NCBI RefSeq assembly: GCF_011762125.1
Contig: NZ_JAASQN010000004.1
Span: 310,001 to 374,000, forward strand
DNA length: 64,000 bases
Source of the DNA: Sphingopyxis panaciterrae
GTDB lineage: Bacteria; Pseudomonadota; Alphaproteobacteria; Sphingomonadales; Sphingomonadaceae
Reading direction: 5' to 3'
Position numbers and translations under genes: made by a program. Under the pieces are notes generated by a model. That model made no database searches, was not told where the DNA came from, and saw only the letters and a program-made list of their open reading frames with translations. Every line of letters begins with the position of its first letter. Positions within the stretch are counted from its first letter, which is position 1. Of this stretch, positions 60,748 through 64,000 are shown piece by piece.

Positions 60748-62637
60748 TCATTTGGCATCGGGCACGACGGACATCGAGATTGAGGAGGGGAAATCGCGCG
60801 AGTAAAAGACCGAATGTGTCTGCGCCCGATAGTCCCCCGGCTTCGCTCTCAGGATATTGGGTACGAACGTCTGCGGGTTGCGGTTGATCAGCGGGAACCA
60901 GCTGCTCTGTACCTGCACCCCGATACGGTGCCCTTTTCGAAACACATGCGACGCCGAATGGAGGTCGATCTTATACTCCAGCACCTTGCCCGGTTTGATA
61001 GCCGCCGGCTTTTCATAGCTGGCGCGAAAGCGGCCACGGAACACGTCATTCGCGATCATCCGCTGACGGCCGCGCATCGCCTCGGGTGTCGCCACGTCTG
61101 AGGGATAGATGTCGACCAGCTTGACCACCCAGTCGGCATCGGTGCCCGTTGTGCTGGCAAACAGGCGCGCTGCGATGTCGCCAGCCACGACAACATCCTC
61201 GGCCAGCGGCTCGGTCTGCCAGAACAGCACATCCTTGCGCTGTGCAAAGGGCGCCTGATCGTCGGATATCCACGTTGACCAGTCGGATCCCGGCCGCATG
61301 AACGGTTTCAATATGGCGCGATCGCGATAAGGGACCGGGCTCGCCGGGTCCGAAACAAAACTGCTGACACCCTTGCGCAACTGGGGAGCCTCGAAGGAGA
61401 GCTTGCCGTCGGCATGCAAATACAGGCTGCGTCGTTTGCCCTCGACGGCCGGCCAGCGCGAATGGCGCTGCCACTGATTGCTGCCCGACTGAAAGACCAG
61501 CGCTTCGGGCTGGTCGAGCTTGCCGATGCCTTTCAGCCAATAGCGAAACCAGGGAAGTTCGACCGAGCTGCGAAACCACTGCCCGGTTTGGCCGCCCAGA
61601 TCGAACGGGCCGTAATTGCTGCCCTCGCCGCGCCAGCCCCCATGATTCCATGGCCCGACGACCAAATAGTTCAGGCCGCGATCGTCGCCTTTCTCCTGAT
61701 TGGCGTAGATCGTCATCGGACCATAAAAATCTTCCTGGTCCCACCAGCCGGCGACGATCAAATTGGGCACGGCAACCCGTGCAGGCATCATGTGCGAAGT
61801 ACGGCTATCGCGCCAGAAGCGGTCATAGTTCGGATGTGAAACGAAATTTTGCCAGCTTGGCATCGAGCGGCCCAGCAACCGCTGATCCATGTTGGCGAGG
61901 TCTGACTGTTTCAGATACCAGTCATAGGCATCGTCGGTCCCAAAATCGAAAGCGTTCATCGTCCGGCCGTCGGTCTCCAGCGCCGACACCCACGACCAGG
62001 CATAATCGAGCCGGAAGGCACCATTGTGCAGGAAGTCGTCGCCGATGAACATATCCTCGGGCGACGCCTGCGAGGTCACGGCTTTTAACGCCGGATGCGG
62101 ATTCACCGTCGCCACGGCGGCGGTCCAGCCGCCATAGGACACGCCGAACACCCCGACCTTGCCATTATTGTCGGGCAAGTTCGTTACCAGCCAATCGATG
62201 GTGTCATACGTGTCGGTAGCTTCGTCGATGCCGTCCGCCGTTTTCTTGAGCGGACGCAGGTTCACAAACTCGCCTTCAGAGTCGAATCGGCCACGAATGT
62301 CCTGAAAGACGAAGATAAACTTGTCCTCGGCCAGTTCTCCATAGCCTCCGGTCTTGCCGAGGCCGCTGTCGATGCGACCCCTCGTGAAACCATAAGGCGA
62401 CCGCGTCATAAGAATGGGGAGTTTGCCGATGTGGCCTTTGGGGCGCCAGACCTGTGCGTGCAGACGGATGCCATCGCGCATCGGAATCATCACGTCCTGC
62501 GCTTCGTACCCCGAGAGGCTTACTGCGGCGGCAACCGGCTGGCTTGCCGCCGGCTGAACCATTGCCGGCGCTCCGGCAAGGACGCCGAGCAGCAGCGCAG
62601 ACAATGCGAAACCGTACCGGATCAAGCCTCTGCGCAT
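60748..62637 (-). CDS. Second exported CocE/NonD family hydrolase
   Basis: The 629-residue protein parallels the one at 50.1 kb. It has a signal peptide (MRRGLIRYGFALSALLLGVLAGAPAM in part), MIPMRDGIRLHAQVWRPKG, the nucleophile elbow GVFGVSYGGWTAAVATV, and the C-terminal jelly-roll segment HVFRKGHRIGVQVQSSWFPL. GGGGG ten bases upstream supports ATG 62637; upstream ATGs (62664, 62805) are less likely. It stands alone, convergent to the kinase gene. It is followed upstream by pseudogene remnants, so it may once have belonged to a larger cluster. Substrate unknown. Confidence 0.87.
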   Translation of the reverse strand: MRRGLIRYGFALSALLLGVLAGAPAMVQPAASQPVAAAVSLSGYEAQDVMIPMRDGIRLHAQVWRPKGHIGKLPILMTRSPYGFTRGRIDSGLGKTGGYGELAEDKFIFVFQDIRGRFDSEGEFVNLRPLKKTADGIDEATDTYDTIDWLVTNLPDNNGKVGVFGVSYGGWTAAVATVNPHPALKAVTSQASPEDMFIGDDFLHNGAFRLDYAWSWVSALETDGRTMNAFDFGTDDAYDWYLKQSDLANMDQRLLGRSMPSWQNFVSHPNYDRFWRDSRTSHMMPARVAVPNLIVAGWWDQEDFYGPMTIYANQEKGDDRGLNYLVVGPWNHGGWRGEGSNYGPFDLGGQTGQWFRSSVELPWFRYWLKGIGKLDQPEALVFQSGSNQWQRHSRWPAVEGKRRSLYLHADGKLSFEAPQLRKGVSSFVSDPASPVPYRDRAILKPFMRPGSDWSTWISDDQAPFAQRKDVLFWQTEPLAEDVVVAGDIAARLFASTTGTDADWVVKLVDIYPSDVATPEAMRGRQRMIANDVFRGRFRASYEKPAAIKPGKVLEYKIDLHSASHVFRKGHRIGVQVQSSWFPLINRNPQTFVPNILRAKPGDYRAQTHSVFYSRDFPSSISMSVVPDAK

Positions 62638-62826
62638 AACCGTGAATCCCCCACCTTTAATCATGCAGCGCCTCAGCGACGCGCGCTCGTCGATACACCC
62701 GCGATCGCGGCCGAGCCGCGTTGGTTTTGGCGACAGTCTGGCTTGGCCGTCAGCGCCGTTCCGCTTTTCGACCACAATCGGCGAGAGCGGACGTAGCGTA
62801 GCCAAATATTTTCGACTTCCAAGACC

Positions 62827-62928
62827 TCACCCGAACGTAGCGGCGACATACGTCACCAAAATGTTTGCACCTATTGCTACAGGATCAAAGCAAGGAAAGC
62901 CAAAACGATCAGCGATGTCCAGATGGGC
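62827..62928 (-). pseudogene. C-terminal remnant of a second dgcN (DUF1611) gene
   Basis: On the minus strand about 34 codons read AAHLDIADRFGFPCFDPVAI and GANILVTYVAATFG before a stop. The intact DgcN at 6.8 kb ends VSDRFGLPCFDPVATGPAAL... with the same spacing to its stop. The DNA is clearly different from that copy, so this is a separate, older relative and not a recent duplication. The rest of the gene is lost; the sequence runs into a decayed TonB receptor on the other strand. Confidence 0.75.
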
Positions 62929-62929
62929 G

Positions 62930-63914
62930 GCTTCAACGGCAACGCCGCGGGCGCACTCACCGGTACCAACAGCGCCGCACAGCTGGCGCTCGCAGGTCGG
63001 CGCGGCCAAGTCGGTCCGCGCCGCACGCATCGGCGCACTCCACCAACGGACGGAAGCCGAGAAATACTCGGCGACCTTGCCGACGATCGAGACCGGCCTG
63101 ACCTACAAGGTCACCGACGACCATACGCTTTGTGCAACGTACAAGCATGGCGAGAAGCCGGGCATTTCGCAGATCGTGGGGGCGACGGTACTCGGCGGCA
63201 AGTGGGTACCGCCGAAACTGAGAAGACCGACGCCTATGAACTCGGCTTCCGTTCGCTCCTCTTCGACAACACATTGTCGCTGAGCGCGACCGGCTTCTGG
63301 CAGGATATCGAAAATTATATCCAGCCGAGCTTCGTCTTTGACGAGGTGCAGACAGCGCTCAACAACAACGGCCTGCCCGTCTATCTTTCGGCGCTCGGCA
63401 ACGTGCCGAAGGTTCGCTCAAAGGGCGTCGAACTCGACGTCGCCTATTTCGGCATTCCTTATACGACGCTGCGTTTTGCGGGCGCCTATACCGATGCGCG
63501 CTATCGCAGCTTCCCGCGCGCCGCGAACCCCGGAGAACTCGGCGCAGCAATCCGGCGGGCGCCTATTATGACGCCGGCGGCGAGACGCTGGCGGGCGCGC
63601 CAAAATGGAGCGGGAACCTGTTCGGCGACTTCTCCTACCCGCTCGAAAGCGGGCACGTCATCCACGCCAATCTCAATTATAATTTCCAGAGCGGCTATTA
63701 TCCCGACACGACGCTGTCGCGGTACACCAGGACCGATTTCCGGGGCGTGACCGACCTGTCGCTCGGCTTCACCTTCCCGAACAACCGCTTCGACGTCAGT
63801 CTCGTCGCGAAGAATGCCTTCAACGTCGATACCGGCCTCAAGCCAAGCTGGAACCAGTATAAACCCGGCATTCCGCGCTGGTTTGGCGTTATCGTCCGCG
63901 CCGCCATCGATTGA
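62930..63914 (+). pseudogene. TonB-dependent receptor, C-terminal part with frameshifts
   Basis: Three frames in succession encode receptor barrel sequence. The first includes YSATLPTIETGLTYKVTDDH. The second includes AYELGFRSLLFDNTLSLSAT and, further on, YIQPSFVFDEVQ. After about 63540 the third begins near YYDAGGETLAGAPKWSGNLFGDFSYPLE in part and ends IPRWFGVIVRAAID with a stop at 63914. The N-terminus and plug are missing. At least two frame shifts show it is not functional. It adjoins the dgcN remnant, which suggests a lost D-amino-acid or peptide uptake locus. Downstream to 64000 nothing is recognisable. Confidence 0.8.
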
Positions 63915-64000
63915 ACGGCGCGGGCGCGCTGATCGAATAGCAGGGAAAAGCCCCTGCGGCGCAGCCCGAACTGCTCGAGGCCCGCGTTACCGCGGAAAGC

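Overview
The window looks like chromosomal DNA of a GC-rich alphaproteobacterium, most likely of the order Sphingomonadales (Sphingopyxis/Sphingomonas type). This rests on the many TonB-dependent receptors, the TPR-sulfotransferase beside a receptor, the CocE/NonD hydrolases, the NasS/NasT control of nitrate assimilation, the codon use, and the long GC-rich intergenic palindromes. The assignment is by pattern recognition only.

Layout. (1) 0.1-2.1 kb: moaA, nadK and tRNA-Asn(GTT), ordinary core genes. (2) 2.2-22.7 kb: an accessory-looking block for amino acid and N-acyl-D-amino acid use. It starts with a decayed TonB receptor fragment. Then come an exported amidohydrolase, a beta-lactamase-fold serine hydrolase, the dgcA/dgcN pair (N-acetyl-D-glutamate route), an APC permease, a TPR-sulfotransferase, a TonB receptor with an exported D-aminoacylase, and an RpiR regulator. 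A coupled ornithine-cyclodeaminase-like / aminotransferase / XRE-cupin operon follows, then LuxR and TetR regulators and an arginase divergent from an Lrp-type regulator. A 14-bp near-palindrome occurs in both the dgcN/permease and the aminoacylase/rpiR promoter regions, which suggests one RpiR regulon. (3) 22.9-33.7 kb: a complete assimilatory nitrate operon, nasT-nasS-[leader RNA with two hexaloop hairpins and an intrinsic terminator]-narK-porin-nirB-nirD-nasA-cobA. moaA at the left edge supplies the cofactor pathway for nasA.

(4) 34.3-43.5 kb: a DUF885 protein, then an IclR regulator divergent from a CoA-ester cluster: acyl-CoA dehydrogenase, CaiB-type CoA-transferase, thiolase, a long acyl-CoA dehydrogenase resembling methylsuccinyl-CoA dehydrogenase, and a mesaconyl-CoA-hydratase-like protein. 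(5) 43.5-49.6 kb: an MgtC-like protein; a TonB receptor divergent from a small exported protein with a ModE-box-like operator between them; a short ModE regulator (candidate outer-membrane molybdate/tungstate uptake); and a TonB siderophore receptor behind a Fur-box-like sequence. (6) 50-62.6 kb: a CocE/NonD hydrolase, a beta-propeller/CehA-type metallohydrolase, a lipoprotein, a YadA-like trimeric autotransporter next to a NarL-type response regulator and histidine kinase with a palindromic putative operator, and a second CocE/NonD hydrolase. (7) 62.8-63.9 kb: a graveyard holding a C-terminal dgcN remnant and a multiply frameshifted TonB receptor.

Long inverted repeats of two families lie only between 30.2 and 50 kb, always between genes. 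No CRISPR array, rRNA, integrase, transposase or phage gene was seen.
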